Positions 40,474-48,815 of a stretch of 64,000 nucleotides of DNA are shown here, piece after piece. Made by a program: the position numbers and the translations under genes. Under the pieces are notes generated by a model. That model was given only the letters and a program-made list of their open reading frames with translations. It did not search any database and was not told the origin of the DNA. The first letter of the stretch is position 1. Each line of letters opens with the position of its first letter. The DNA is from Pontibacter sp. FD36 (GTDB taxonomy: Bacteria > Bacteroidota > Bacteroidia > Cytophagales > Hymenobacteraceae), in the NCBI RefSeq assembly GCF_015686655.1, contig NZ_JADPMP010000011.1:62001-126000 (forward strand), written 5' to 3'.

Positions 40474-41670
40474 ATGAAGCACTATACCCCGGAAGAGAGA
40501 GATTTTATACTGCAGCACCAGCACCGCCACCCAGCCGAACTAATGCTGCAGGCAAGCCGTTACCCGCATTTGCCGGTGGCTGAACTGGTGAAGCAGATCC
40601 AGGCACGACAGAAAGCCTCGGACAAGCTGCCAACCTGGGTAGCACACCCGGATGTGGTATTTCCAACGGCCGTATCAGTAGAGCAGACTTCTTCAGAGGC
40701 AACAGCTGCTTTTAAAGCCTCACTGGTAAAAGGCAAGCTGCTCGTCGACCTGACAGGCGGCTTTGGGGTGGACAGTTTCTATTTTGCGAAACAGTTTGGG
40801 CAGGTGGTGCACGTCGAGCAGAACAGCGAACTTTCAGAAATAGCCGCCTATAATTTCAAGTTGCTGGGCGCTGCTAATATTGATGCTGTCAACGGCTCCG
40901 CAGAAGATTTCCTTCAAGAGTTTACTGGTAAAGCCGATGTGCTATACCTGGACCCGGCACGACGCGGCGAAAGGCACGAGAAGGTGCACCTGCTCCAGGA
41001 CTGCGAACCCGATGTGCTGCAACTGCTGCCGGTACTGTTTGAGAAAGCAGCTACTGTGCTGCTCAAAACCTCCCCCATGCTTGATATTGAGCTGGCACTT
41101 GAGCAACTGAGGTCAGTAGCCAGGGTATGGGTGATTGCACTGCACAACGAGTGCAAGGAAGTGCTATACCTGCTTCAGCCTTATGCAGGGACGAACCCCA
41201 CCCGACAAGCGGTCAACCTGATGCCGGATGGTAGTATACAAACGCTTACTTTCGACAAAGAGCAGGAAGAGCAGGCTTCTGTCAGCTTCTCTGATCCAAA
41301 GACATACCTTTACGAGCCTAATTCTGCCATACTTAAATCAGGAGCCTACCGCAGTGTGGCTAGTCAGTTCGGCCTACAGAAGCTGCACCCCAACAGCCAC
41401 CTGTATACCTCTGAGCAGCTCATACCTGATTTTCCGGGCCGGACCTTTACTTGTCAGGGTATAGGCCGCTATAATAAGAAAGAGATTCTTGCCAGACTCC
41501 CCCACCGCAAAGCCAATATCACGGTGCGCAATTTTCCAGAGTCCGTGGCTGACATTCGCAAAAAGACAGGTATAAAGGAAGGTGGCGAAGACTACCTTTT
41601 CTTTACTACTGATATGCACCAGAAGCCGATTGCGATCTTCTGCCGGAAAGCAACAGCCCCTGCCCTGTAA
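40474..41670 (+). CDS. SAM-dependent methyltransferase with THUMP-like domain
   Basis: 398 residues from the ATG at 40474 (MKHYTPEERDFILQHQ). The class I methyltransferase core has motif I LLVDLTGGFGVDSFYFAKQF and the motif IV variant VLYLDPARRGERHEK. The last ~100 residues form a THUMP-like domain (YEPNSAILKSGAYRSVASQF). The DPAR motif and THUMP-like part suggest an RNA substrate, which is inferred; no member of this exact family that I can name has a proven target. Confidence 0.82.
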   Translation: MKHYTPEERDFILQHQHRHPAELMLQASRYPHLPVAELVKQIQARQKASDKLPTWVAHPDVVFPTAVSVEQTSSEATAAFKASLVKGKLLVDLTGGFGVDSFYFAKQFGQVVHVEQNSELSEIAAYNFKLLGAANIDAVNGSAEDFLQEFTGKADVLYLDPARRGERHEKVHLLQDCEPDVLQLLPVLFEKAATVLLKTSPMLDIELALEQLRSVARVWVIALHNECKEVLYLLQPYAGTNPTRQAVNLMPDGSIQTLTFDKEQEEQASVSFSDPKTYLYEPNSAILKSGAYRSVASQFGLQKLHPNSHLYTSEQLIPDFPGRTFTCQGIGRYNKKEILARLPHRKANITVRNFPESVADIRKKTGIKEGGEDYLFFTTDMHQKPIAIFCRKATAPAL

Positions 41671-41961
41671 TTTTTTTTCAGGTTTTTTATGGTGCTTTAG
41701 TTTTTGAAGCACTTTATAAAATCCTACCGCCCAACTGCTTACCTCTTTTAAACCAACCCCTTAATGGGTTCAGGCACAATTACATACACCCGTTGTTATA
41801 CTTACATAACACTATATACCCATAGATATTCTAGTCGGTTTTATTGCTATCCTGTTCCAACACTGACCTGGCCAAATTGCTAACTGCTAGAGTCTTTGTC
41901 CGTAAAACAGAGAGTCCCGTCTGGTACGGAGACACCATGTTAAACATATATCACGAAAGCT
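41671..41961 (+). other. Non-coding spacer of 291 bp
   Basis: No coding frame is supported. It starts with a run of eight Ts just after the methyltransferase stop, then a short stem (GTGCTTTAGTTTTTGAAGCAC). The rest is mixed sequence without a TAnnTTTG element close to the next gene. The hydrophilic protein that follows may use a different (stress) sigma factor; this is inference. Confidence 0.4.
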
Positions 41962-42444
41962 ATGAAACGTAATAATGAAGAGAATCAGGGTATGAATCGT
42001 AATCGTAACAACGAAGATAACCTGAATCAAAATCAGAACCAGAATAGAAACCAGAATCAGCCAAGAAACGAATCGGGCGAGTTTACAAGCTCTTCCCGCT
42101 CACAAAATAACCCATCGGGTCAGAGCAACCAGGGTTCGCAAGCAAGCAACAGCAACCAGGGACAGGGCTGGCACGGTGACTCACAAGGCCACGCAGAAGC
42201 GGGTCGTCAAAGCCATAAGAACGACAGTTCATCATCTTCTAGTAGCGGCAGATCATCACAAAGTGGTCAGACCCAAGCAAGAAGTAGCAACCAATCACAA
42301 GCCAGAAGCAGCAACCAGTCGCAGGGCAGTAGCAGCCAAAACCAGGGAAAAGGCTGGCACGGTGACTCTGAGGGACATGCAGAAGCAGGACGCCAGGGTA
42401 ACAAGAATAACAACAACTCAGGCTCCAGCAACAACAACTCCTAA
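41962..42444 (+). CDS. Asn/Gln/Ser-rich disordered protein with two KGG-like units
   Basis: A 160-residue protein without signal peptide or membrane helix. It starts MKRNNEENQGMNRNRNNEDN and is dominated by N, Q, S, G and R. Two copies of GWHGD-GHAEAGRQ (near residues 69 and 131) resemble the KGG motif of YciG-type stress proteins. Between them QARSSNQS is repeated in tandem. It is probably intrinsically disordered and may act in desiccation or general stress, judged only from composition. A terminator follows at 42470. Confidence 0.7.
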   Translation: MKRNNEENQGMNRNRNNEDNLNQNQNQNRNQNQPRNESGEFTSSSRSQNNPSGQSNQGSQASNSNQGQGWHGDSQGHAEAGRQSHKNDSSSSSSSGRSSQSGQTQARSSNQSQARSSNQSQGSSSQNQGKGWHGDSEGHAEAGRQGNKNNNNSGSSNNNS

Positions 42445-42469
42445 TATAGTTTAGCTGAATATATTATGG

Positions 42470-42503
42470 AAAAGCCCGTGGCAGATGCTACGGGCTTTTC
42501 TGT
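42470..42503 (+). terminator. Terminator behind the Asn/Gln-rich gene
   Basis: AAAAGCCCGT and ACGGGCTTTT pair across 10 nt and are followed by TTCTGTT. Strong GC stem with A/T flanks. Confidence 0.8.
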
Positions 42504-42580
42504 TAGCGTCAACTAGAGCCAAAAGGCCTCGTAAACAGAATATTGTACATGATTTGCAATTAACCCTCAATTTTAAAACT

Positions 42581-42754
42581 ATGAAAAACGAGAAAGAGAA
42601 TAAAAACATGCCGCAGAACAAGCAAACCAGAAAAGAGCAGGCTGGTTCTAAAAAGGACATCGGAAACGACCTGCACAAGGATGCAGTTGGTAAAACCGGA
42701 TCTAACAACCCGACACCTCAGGCCCGCACCGACAACGAGCAGAAGAACCAATAA
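42581..42754 (+). CDS. Small hydrophilic protein (57 aa)
   Basis: A 57-residue protein from the ATG at 42581 (MKNEKENKNMPQNKQTRKEQ), rich in K, N, Q, E and D and without hydrophobic segments; longer upstream frames cross the preceding terminator. Its middle GKTGSNNPTPQARTD resembles QGSGANNPGHTKDD of the 58-residue protein at 50453. It lies between two strong terminators, so it is transcribed alone. Function unknown; probably disordered and perhaps stress-related. Confidence 0.7.
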   Translation: MKNEKENKNMPQNKQTRKEQAGSKKDIGNDLHKDAVGKTGSNNPTPQARTDNEQKNQ

Positions 42755-42775
42755 GGATTGAACAATATCCTACCT

Positions 42776-42820
42776 AAAGCCCCGGCTGCGCTGCGACCCA
42801 GCAAACAGCCGGGGCTTTTC
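42776..42820 (+). terminator. Terminator behind the 57-residue protein gene
   Basis: AAAGCCCCGGCTG and CAGCCGGGGCTTT form a perfect 13-bp stem across 17 nt, followed by TTCGTG. Very GC-rich stem. Confidence 0.85.
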
Positions 42821-42959
42821 GTGTACAAGCCATTCAGCATGTACAACTATGGCTACAGAGATAATATTTAAAAAGATTGATTAGACACAATAAGCTTTTT
42901 ATTATATATTATTGGCTTAATATTTGTTCTTTCGCTCAAGTACCTTTATAAGCCAAGCT

Positions 42960-45704
42960 ATGCGCAAACCTCTACTGCTCTTATCACTTCCTGCTGTTTT
43001 ACTACTTCTGGCCTTCAGCTTCAAAAAGGCCAGCAACGATGACCTGATCATGCGCATAGCACTGCAGCTACAGAAGTTCTACACCCTGTACCCGCAGCAG
43101 AGCATCTACCTGCATCAGGACAAAACACTCTACAGTCTCGGCGAGACTATCTGGTTCAAAGCTTATACTTCTCAAAGCACGACTGATAGCCTAAGCAAGG
43201 TACTCTACGCAGACCTGGTAGGCCCTGACAACAAAGTGCGCCTGAGCAGGAAACTGAAGCTGCAAAATGGCATGGCACACGGCGACTTCTACCTGCCCGA
43301 TACCCTCTCCGAGGGGCTCTACCAGCTCAGAGCTTATACCAACTGGATGCGTAACTTCGATCCGCAGTACTTCTTTACCAGAGAGCTCAACATTGCCAGC
43401 CCTTCCCTTACTGAGGCTAAAGCAAGTATTTCTTTCCAGACACACGCCTCCGCAGCCGGAGATTCCATCATCACCAGTCTGCAGTTTTATAAGCATCCTT
43501 TTGAGCCACTGAAGAATCTGAAGTTAAAGACACAGCTGGTGCTGGATGGTAAAAGAGGAAAGTCAGGCAGCCTGGAAACAGATGCGCAAGGTATAGCCCG
43601 ACTACCGCTCTTCTTCAGCAATGCCCAGAGCGGCACGGTAAAGGATGCCCTTCTGGTCGTTCAGTCTGATGACAAAAGCAACCCATTCCAGCGTAGCTAC
43701 CGCCTGCAGGTGGGCCAGCCGGCTCTCGACTTGCAGTTTTTCCCGGAAGGTGGACAACTGGTGGCAGGTATATCTTCCCGGGTAGGCTTCAAGGCTGTGG
43801 AAATAAGCGGTAAAGGGCAGCAAGTAGCTGGCACTGTGCACGACCAACAGGGCAATATGGTAATGGACTTTAAGAGTGAGCACTTGGGTATGGGTGCTTT
43901 TACGTTTATACCCGAACCCGGCAAAACCTACACCGCACAGATAAAGCTACCCAACGGCCGTACAGCCAGTTATAAGTTGCCGGAGGCAAAGCCGGAGGGC
44001 GTGGTGCTGCAGGTTGCGCAGCATAGTGAGCACACGGTTAATTTTCGGATAGAGCATAATTTCAAAGCCCAGGTTGCGAATGCCCCCATGTATATGATTG
44101 CGCACGCTGCCGACAGCCTTATATTTGCTGTAAGAGCCAGCACCGATAAACCGGTACTGGAGTCGGCTATACCTGCTTCCCGATTCCCGGTGGGTTTGAT
44201 CCACTTCACCCTGTTCAGCGCTGATGGCAAAGCCCTGAGCGAACGCCTGGCCTTTGTGAACCATCCGCCACAGCTCCAACTCAACATCACGACCGACAAG
44301 GCCATGTATGGCAAAAGGCAAAAAGTAACCATGCAGTTCGAAGCCCGTGATGCCAGCGGCACGCCGGTAGTCGGCAATTTCTCACTCGCCGTGCGCGACG
44401 CTCTCATCGACCAGAACCAGCAGCCTTATGAAAATAATATTTACACACAGCTATACCTGCAGGGTGAGCTGAGAGGCAATATCGAGCAACCCGCCTACTA
44501 CTTCGACAAAAAGCAGCCACAGGCACGGCGCCACCTGGACCTCCTGCTACTCACTCAGGGCTGGCGCCGCTTCGATTGGGGCAACCTGCTACAGGACAAG
44601 CTGCAGGCCGCTCCACATCTTCCGGAGGAGAGTCTTTCATTCTCAGGGAGAGTAGAAAAGGAGCTTGGCAAGAAGACACCGCAGAAAAGCAACCTGACGC
44701 TTATCTTCACGCCGAACACGGCACCCAAAGAAGCAGAGCTTACACTGCCCAACCTGGTCATGGCAGAGACGAACCCTGATGGCAGTTTCCGGTTTGTAGG
44801 GCTGGACTTTGAGGATACGCTGAAGGTCTTCATACAGGCACGCACGCCCAAGGGAAGTAATAACCAGTTGATTCACCTGGATCGCATGACAGCCCCTGCG
44901 CCAAGCTTCCAGGCATTGGAAGGAGCCACCCTATCGCCAGACCAGATATCAGCCTACCGCAGGCGCATGAGCGACTGGGCCAAGGCTGACCGCCAGCACC
45001 GCCTGACCACGGGCGCCATTCAACTGAAGCAGGTAGATATCACTGCAAAAAAACAGGAGTTCAGCAATGACCACCGCATTTACTTTAAGGAAAACGCAGA
45101 TGCTCGCATTGAGCTAGATAAACTCACAGTAGTATACCCCAATGTGCTGCAATACCTGGCAGGTCGTGTAGCTGGTGTGCATGTTACAGGTTCAGGCAAT
45201 GAGACCAGCGTAATGATACGTGGCGACGGGCCACTGTTTGTACTGGACGGTATGCGTGTTAGCCTAGAGACAGTAAATATGCTCTCGCCAGAAGATATTG
45301 AGGCGATTGAGGTGCTGAAAGGCGCCAATGCTGCCATTTATGGCTCTTCATCAGCCGGCGGCGTGATTGCGCTCTTTACTAAGAGGGGCAATCCAAACTA
45401 CAATTACGCAAATCAAAAAGCACCCGGCACCATCAATTTCAAGCTGGCTGGCTACAACAAGCCATCAGAGTTTTATTCGCCGCGCTACGATGTGCCCCAG
45501 GACCGTCACAACCTACCGGACTACCGAAGCACCCTGCACTGGCAGCCTAATGTAACTACTGATGCCAGAGGGAAAGCGACTGTTAGCTTCTTCACGTCAG
45601 ATGTCATTACTGAGTTTGTGGCCGTTTGCGAGGGTGTTGCAAGACAAGGCATAGTAGGCGCAACCTCCTACCGCTTCAGCAGCGAAACACGGATACAGCC
45701 TTAG
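42960..45704 (+). CDS. MG2-domain protein with TonB-plug domain
   Basis: 914 residues from the ATG at 42960, opening with a signal segment (MRKPLLLLSLPAVLLLLAFS). An MG2/macroglobulin-like part follows (QSIYLHQDKTLYSLGETIWF, near residue 40), several beta-sandwich domains, and a TonB-receptor plug domain (about 690-800; VLDGMRVSLETVNMLSPEDI and YGSSSAGGVIALFTKRG). It ends with a macroglobulin-like tail (TDARGKATVSFFTSDVITEF). No barrel follows the plug. It probably works at the outer membrane or cell surface with a TonB-linked system; the substrate is unknown. Confidence 0.82.
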   Translation: MRKPLLLLSLPAVLLLLAFSFKKASNDDLIMRIALQLQKFYTLYPQQSIYLHQDKTLYSLGETIWFKAYTSQSTTDSLSKVLYADLVGPDNKVRLSRKLKLQNGMAHGDFYLPDTLSEGLYQLRAYTNWMRNFDPQYFFTRELNIASPSLTEAKASISFQTHASAAGDSIITSLQFYKHPFEPLKNLKLKTQLVLDGKRGKSGSLETDAQGIARLPLFFSNAQSGTVKDALLVVQSDDKSNPFQRSYRLQVGQPALDLQFFPEGGQLVAGISSRVGFKAVEISGKGQQVAGTVHDQQGNMVMDFKSEHLGMGAFTFIPEPGKTYTAQIKLPNGRTASYKLPEAKPEGVVLQVAQHSEHTVNFRIEHNFKAQVANAPMYMIAHAADSLIFAVRASTDKPVLESAIPASRFPVGLIHFTLFSADGKALSERLAFVNHPPQLQLNITTDKAMYGKRQKVTMQFEARDASGTPVVGNFSLAVRDALIDQNQQPYENNIYTQLYLQGELRGNIEQPAYYFDKKQPQARRHLDLLLLTQGWRRFDWGNLLQDKLQAAPHLPEESLSFSGRVEKELGKKTPQKSNLTLIFTPNTAPKEAELTLPNLVMAETNPDGSFRFVGLDFEDTLKVFIQARTPKGSNNQLIHLDRMTAPAPSFQALEGATLSPDQISAYRRRMSDWAKADRQHRLTTGAIQLKQVDITAKKQEFSNDHRIYFKENADARIELDKLTVVYPNVLQYLAGRVAGVHVTGSGNETSVMIRGDGPLFVLDGMRVSLETVNMLSPEDIEAIEVLKGANAAIYGSSSAGGVIALFTKRGNPNYNYANQKAPGTINFKLAGYNKPSEFYSPRYDVPQDRHNLPDYRSTLHWQPNVTTDARGKATVSFFTSDVITEFVAVCEGVARQGIVGATSYRFSSETRIQP

Positions 45705-45705
45705 T

Positions 45706-46305
45706 TTATTTCTTGCGACTGACCCACTTGTTGTCTTTCAGCCAGAAGCGCCAGGGTAGCAGCGCATCTTCACCGGCATAGTCTATACCTACTCGTGGGC
45801 CGATGGCTATACCTTCAGCAGGCACGGCTATATCTTTGTCTTCTATCCAGATGGTGTCGCCGATGAGTGTTTCGCCATAGTGACTGCGGTTTATACCTAA
45901 GGCAATGCTGAGCACACCCGGCCCGGCCGTCAGGTTAGGTTTGGGAGTGGCCATGTTGCGGCGCAGCAGCATCTCTTCTATACCTTCTGTCGGTTCGATG
46001 GCCCGCACCAGCACGGCATCGGCCTGCCCTTCCACGTTGGTAATGATGTTGAACAGGTTGTACATGCCATACACGAGGTATACATAAGCCACCCCGCCCT
46101 CGTGGTACATGATTTCGGTGCGCTGTGTGCGGCGGTTCATATGCGCATGGCAAGCCTTGTCGTTTGTGCCGGAGTATGCCTCCGTTTCCACAATGATGCC
46201 TCCGGTGAGGATGCCGTCGTGGTGTGTGTAGAGGTACTTACCCAGCAGGTCCTGTGCCACCTGCACCACATCCGGTCGGGTATAAAAGTCTTTTCTGAGC
46301 TTCAC
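45706..46305 (-). CDS. DNA-3-methyladenine glycosylase (AAG/MPG family)
   Basis: A 199-residue protein from a GTG start (MKLRKDFYTRPDVVQVAQDL) with the AAG active-site segment IIVETEAYSGTNDKACHAHM, whose first Glu activates water, and AYVYLVYGMYNLFNII. It removes alkylated purines such as 3-methyladenine as the first step of base-excision repair. It is convergent with the MG2/TonB-plug gene (stop codons 1 bp apart) and divergent from the B12 operon across a repeat-rich spacer. Confidence 0.95.
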   Translation of the reverse strand: MKLRKDFYTRPDVVQVAQDLLGKYLYTHHDGILTGGIIVETEAYSGTNDKACHAHMNRRTQRTEIMYHEGGVAYVYLVYGMYNLFNIITNVEGQADAVLVRAIEPTEGIEEMLLRRNMATPKPNLTAGPGVLSIALGINRSHYGETLIGDTIWIEDKDIAVPAEGIAIGPRVGIDYAGEDALLPWRFWLKDNKWVSRKK

Positions 46306-46323
46306 TTTGTAATGGATAATGAT

Positions 46324-46371
46324 GAATGAGTAATGACGAATGAGTAATGAATAATAAGCAATGAGTAATGA
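46324..46371. repeat. Degenerate tandem repeat of an AATGAGTAATGA unit
   Basis: Three near-identical 13-bp units, (G/C)AATGAGTAATGA, begin at 46324, 46338 and 46359, embedded in similar AT-rich sequence up to about 46390. They lie in the spacer between the glycosylase gene and the B12 operon. Confidence 0.8.
46331..46358. repeat. Left arm of a 28-bp inverted repeat
   Basis: The reverse complement of this stretch matches 46524-46551 in 26 of 28 positions. The arms are 165 bp apart and flank the divergent spacer; the right arm ends 2 bp before the -33 element of the B12 promoter. Confidence 0.8.
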
Positions 46372-46523
46372 CGGATGAATGAATAAATATTTAATTCATA
46401 CCTACCTGTAAGCAAATAATGAACAGGTATACGTGAAACAGGCTCATCGGCCAATCCCTTATCCTCACCTTATTATTAGTTATCATATGCTATTCACTAA
46501 ATCTGATTGCTAATTCGTCATTA

Positions 46524-46551
46524 CTTATTAATCATTACTCATTCGCCATTA
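46524..46551. repeat. Right arm of the 28-bp inverted repeat
   Basis: It begins CTTATTAATCATTACTCATT and pairs with the reverse complement of 46331-46358 with two mismatches. It adjoins the promoter at 46553. Confidence 0.8.
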
Positions 46552-46552
46552 C

Positions 46553-46581
46553 TTGTTTCTTCATTAAAACAATTACCTTTG
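46553..46581 (+). promoter_or_regulatory. Promoter of the cobalamin uptake operon
   Basis: TTG, 18 bp, TACCTTTG. The predicted start near 46588 is the 5' edge of the B12 riboswitch, so promoter and riboswitch fit together exactly. Confidence 0.75.
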
Positions 46582-46587
46582 CCTTCA

Positions 46588-46770
46588 GATTGGTGGCCTT
46601 GTCGTTTTCGCGACAAAGCCTTAAAAGGGAAATAGGTGAGATACCTATGCTGTTCCCGCAACTGTGATCTTCTTAAAAAGGGTTAGCCAAAACCACCGCC
46701 ACTGTGCCGCACAACGCACGGGAAGGCTGGCTAACCTGAAGAGAGCCAGGAGACCTGCCAGTCCGACAAT
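46588..46770 (+). ncRNA. Cobalamin riboswitch
   Basis: The RNA has the conserved core AAAAGGGAAATAGGTGAGA, then CCCGCAACTGTGA, then GCCACTGTG and GGGAAGGCTGGCTAACC, and the B12 box AGCCAGGAGACCTGCC near 46744-46759. This is the order of the adenosylcobalamin riboswitch class. It precedes the BtuB-like receptor gene by about 110 nt and presumably shuts it down when cobalamin is plentiful. How it does so (translation or termination) is not decided; no clear terminator follows. Confidence 0.93.
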
Positions 46771-46879
46771 AATTAGTCGTATGCTTTCGGGTAAAAAGCT
46801 GCACGGCCTTCGCTATACCTGCGCGCGCTGTTCCTGCCTATACCTGCCTGCATGCTTCGGGATTTAAGCAAGCGTATAC

Positions 46880-48793
46880 GTGGCAAAGTTTCACTACCCT
46901 CTTCTATCATGCCTGGCTCTACTGCTAGGTATAGCGCCCGTCGCTCTGGCGCAGCAGGATACTACGGTGTATCACTTGCGCACAGTCGAAATCTTTGGCA
47001 AGCCCTCCGAAGTGTTTGCCTCTGGCAGCCGCGTAAGCACACTCGACAGCAGTTTCATCCGCACCTATGCCTCCGGCACCATAGCGGATGCCTTGCAGGC
47101 CCGCACACCGGTATTTCTGAAAACGAACGGTGCTAGCGGCATTTCCACCCCTTCCTTCCGGGGCACCAGCGCTACACATACTGCCGTGCTTTGGAACGGC
47201 CTCAACATCAGTCAGCCAGCCTTGGGGCAGAGTGACCTGTCTTTGTTGCCTTTGAGCAGTATCGGGAGCATTGCGGTGCAGCATGGTGCGGCAGGTGCTA
47301 TGTATGGCAGTGGCGCGATCGGTGGGGCTGTTTTGCTCAACTCCCCAACCCAGCAAGAGCCCGGCTTTGGAGCAGATGTGATGCAGGAGGTTGGCAGCTT
47401 CGGCCGGTACTTCTCCAGCGCAGGCGTCCGCTACAGCAGCCAGAAGCTTTCTGTCGCACTGAGTGCCTATCGTCTGGCAGCAGAAAACGACTACTCTTTC
47501 CGGGACTACGGCCGTATTGGAGCACCGGTTCGTCGACAGGACCAGGCGCAGGTAGCACAGCATGGCTTCACCCAGGACCTGAGCTGGCAGCTCTCTTCCA
47601 ATACCCGGCTTGCTTTGCATGGCTGGTATACCTTTGCCGACCGGGAAGTAGCTCCTGCGCTGGGCGCTGCCAACACCAATGCCGAACAACTCGACCGGAA
47701 CCTGCGCCTGATGACGGAATTGAACCACAGCAGCAACTGGGGCGAAACCTCCGTGAAAGCGGCCGTGTTCAACGATTACCTTCGATTCACTGACAACAAC
47801 AACTACTCTACCACTGATATCAACACTTACCAGGTGCAGGCCGAGCAGACCTATACCTATGCCCGCCGCTGGAGTTTGCGGGGCGGCCTTAATCTGCAGC
47901 ACTTTGACGCCGATGTACAAGGCTATGGCAAACAAGTAACGGAAGACCGCGCTTCGGCTTTCCTGCTCTTCCGCTACGACCCCAGCGAGCGGCTCGACCT
48001 GAGCCTGAACTTGCGCCAGGCATTTGTGAAAGGCTACAACCCCACTCCGGCGCCCACCCTGGGCGCTAACTGGCTGATGCTGCAGCAGGGTAATCACAAG
48101 CTATACCTGAAGGGCAACGTGTCGGGCAGTTACCGGGTGCCGACGCTGAACGAGCGCTTCTGGCAGCCAGGTGGCAATCCGGACATCAAACCGGAGCAGG
48201 GCTGGAGTTACGAAACCGGACTGCGTCACCGCTATACCTTGGGCAGTGTGCAGTTGGATTCTGAATTATCGGTTTACCGCATGCTCGTGGACAACTGGAT
48301 ACAATGGATGCCGATTACTTCCAGCTATTGGTCTCCCCGCAACCTGCAGAAGGTTCGCTCACAGGGTATAGAACTCAGCAGCCGTGCTAGTACCATAATA
48401 GGCGACTGGCAACTGGCTGCTACGGGCGCCTATACCTATACCTCCTCCGAGCAGGTAAAGGCCTACGAAGGAAACCAGGAGTTGAACCAACAGCTTGCGC
48501 ACGTGCCATTGCACAAAGCCCAATTGGGGGCTGACCTTACCTTCCGCTCCTGGACGTTACTCGGCAACATCACGCACACCGGCCTCCGCTATACCGACAA
48601 CAGCAACACTGGCAGCCTGCCCGGCTATACCTTGCTTAGCCTGGCACTGCACAGGAAGTTCAGCATCGGTCAGTATCAGTTTGTTACATCGGTCCGCAGC
48701 GATAATGTAACCGACCGCGAGTATACCGTGCTCGAAAACGTGCCTATGCCATCCCGCAGCTTTGCGGCCAGCCTGCGCTTTATCATACCTTAA
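46880..48793 (+). CDS. btuB: TonB-dependent cobalamin receptor, BtuB-like
   Basis: A 637-residue outer-membrane receptor from a GTG start with a signal peptide (FHYPLLSCLALLLGIAPVAL). A plug domain follows (SFRGTSATHTAVLWNGLNIS; GAMYGSGAIGGAVLL, about 90-150), then a 22-strand-type barrel ending in ASLRFIIP. It imports cobalamin using energy from TonB. The riboswitch upstream and the BtuG-like gene 22 bp downstream give the substrate; the plug alone would not. It contains at least seven copies of the TATACCT/AGGTATA word. Confidence 0.9.
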   Translation: MAKFHYPLLSCLALLLGIAPVALAQQDTTVYHLRTVEIFGKPSEVFASGSRVSTLDSSFIRTYASGTIADALQARTPVFLKTNGASGISTPSFRGTSATHTAVLWNGLNISQPALGQSDLSLLPLSSIGSIAVQHGAAGAMYGSGAIGGAVLLNSPTQQEPGFGADVMQEVGSFGRYFSSAGVRYSSQKLSVALSAYRLAAENDYSFRDYGRIGAPVRRQDQAQVAQHGFTQDLSWQLSSNTRLALHGWYTFADREVAPALGAANTNAEQLDRNLRLMTELNHSSNWGETSVKAAVFNDYLRFTDNNNYSTTDINTYQVQAEQTYTYARRWSLRGGLNLQHFDADVQGYGKQVTEDRASAFLLFRYDPSERLDLSLNLRQAFVKGYNPTPAPTLGANWLMLQQGNHKLYLKGNVSGSYRVPTLNERFWQPGGNPDIKPEQGWSYETGLRHRYTLGSVQLDSELSVYRMLVDNWIQWMPITSSYWSPRNLQKVRSQGIELSSRASTIIGDWQLAATGAYTYTSSEQVKAYEGNQELNQQLAHVPLHKAQLGADLTFRSWTLLGNITHTGLRYTDNSNTGSLPGYTLLSLALHRKFSIGQYQFVTSVRSDNVTDREYTVLENVPMPSRSFAASLRFIIP

Positions 48794-48815
48794 ATTATAT
48801 ACATACCCCAATAAC

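Noticed and set aside
42000-42440. Repeated short words that might be a CRISPR array or minisatellite
   Set aside because: The repeats are in frame, encode QARSSNQS and GWHGD units, and have no constant-repeat, variable-spacer structure.
46588-46770. Possible small protein-coding frames inside the B12 leader
   Set aside because: All conserved riboswitch blocks lie here in order, which explains the sequence better.
46925-48097. A 390-residue open frame on the minus strand across btuB
   Set aside because: It mirrors the real receptor gene, has no recognisable domain, and btuB has a riboswitch, a signal peptide and plug motifs in the other strand.
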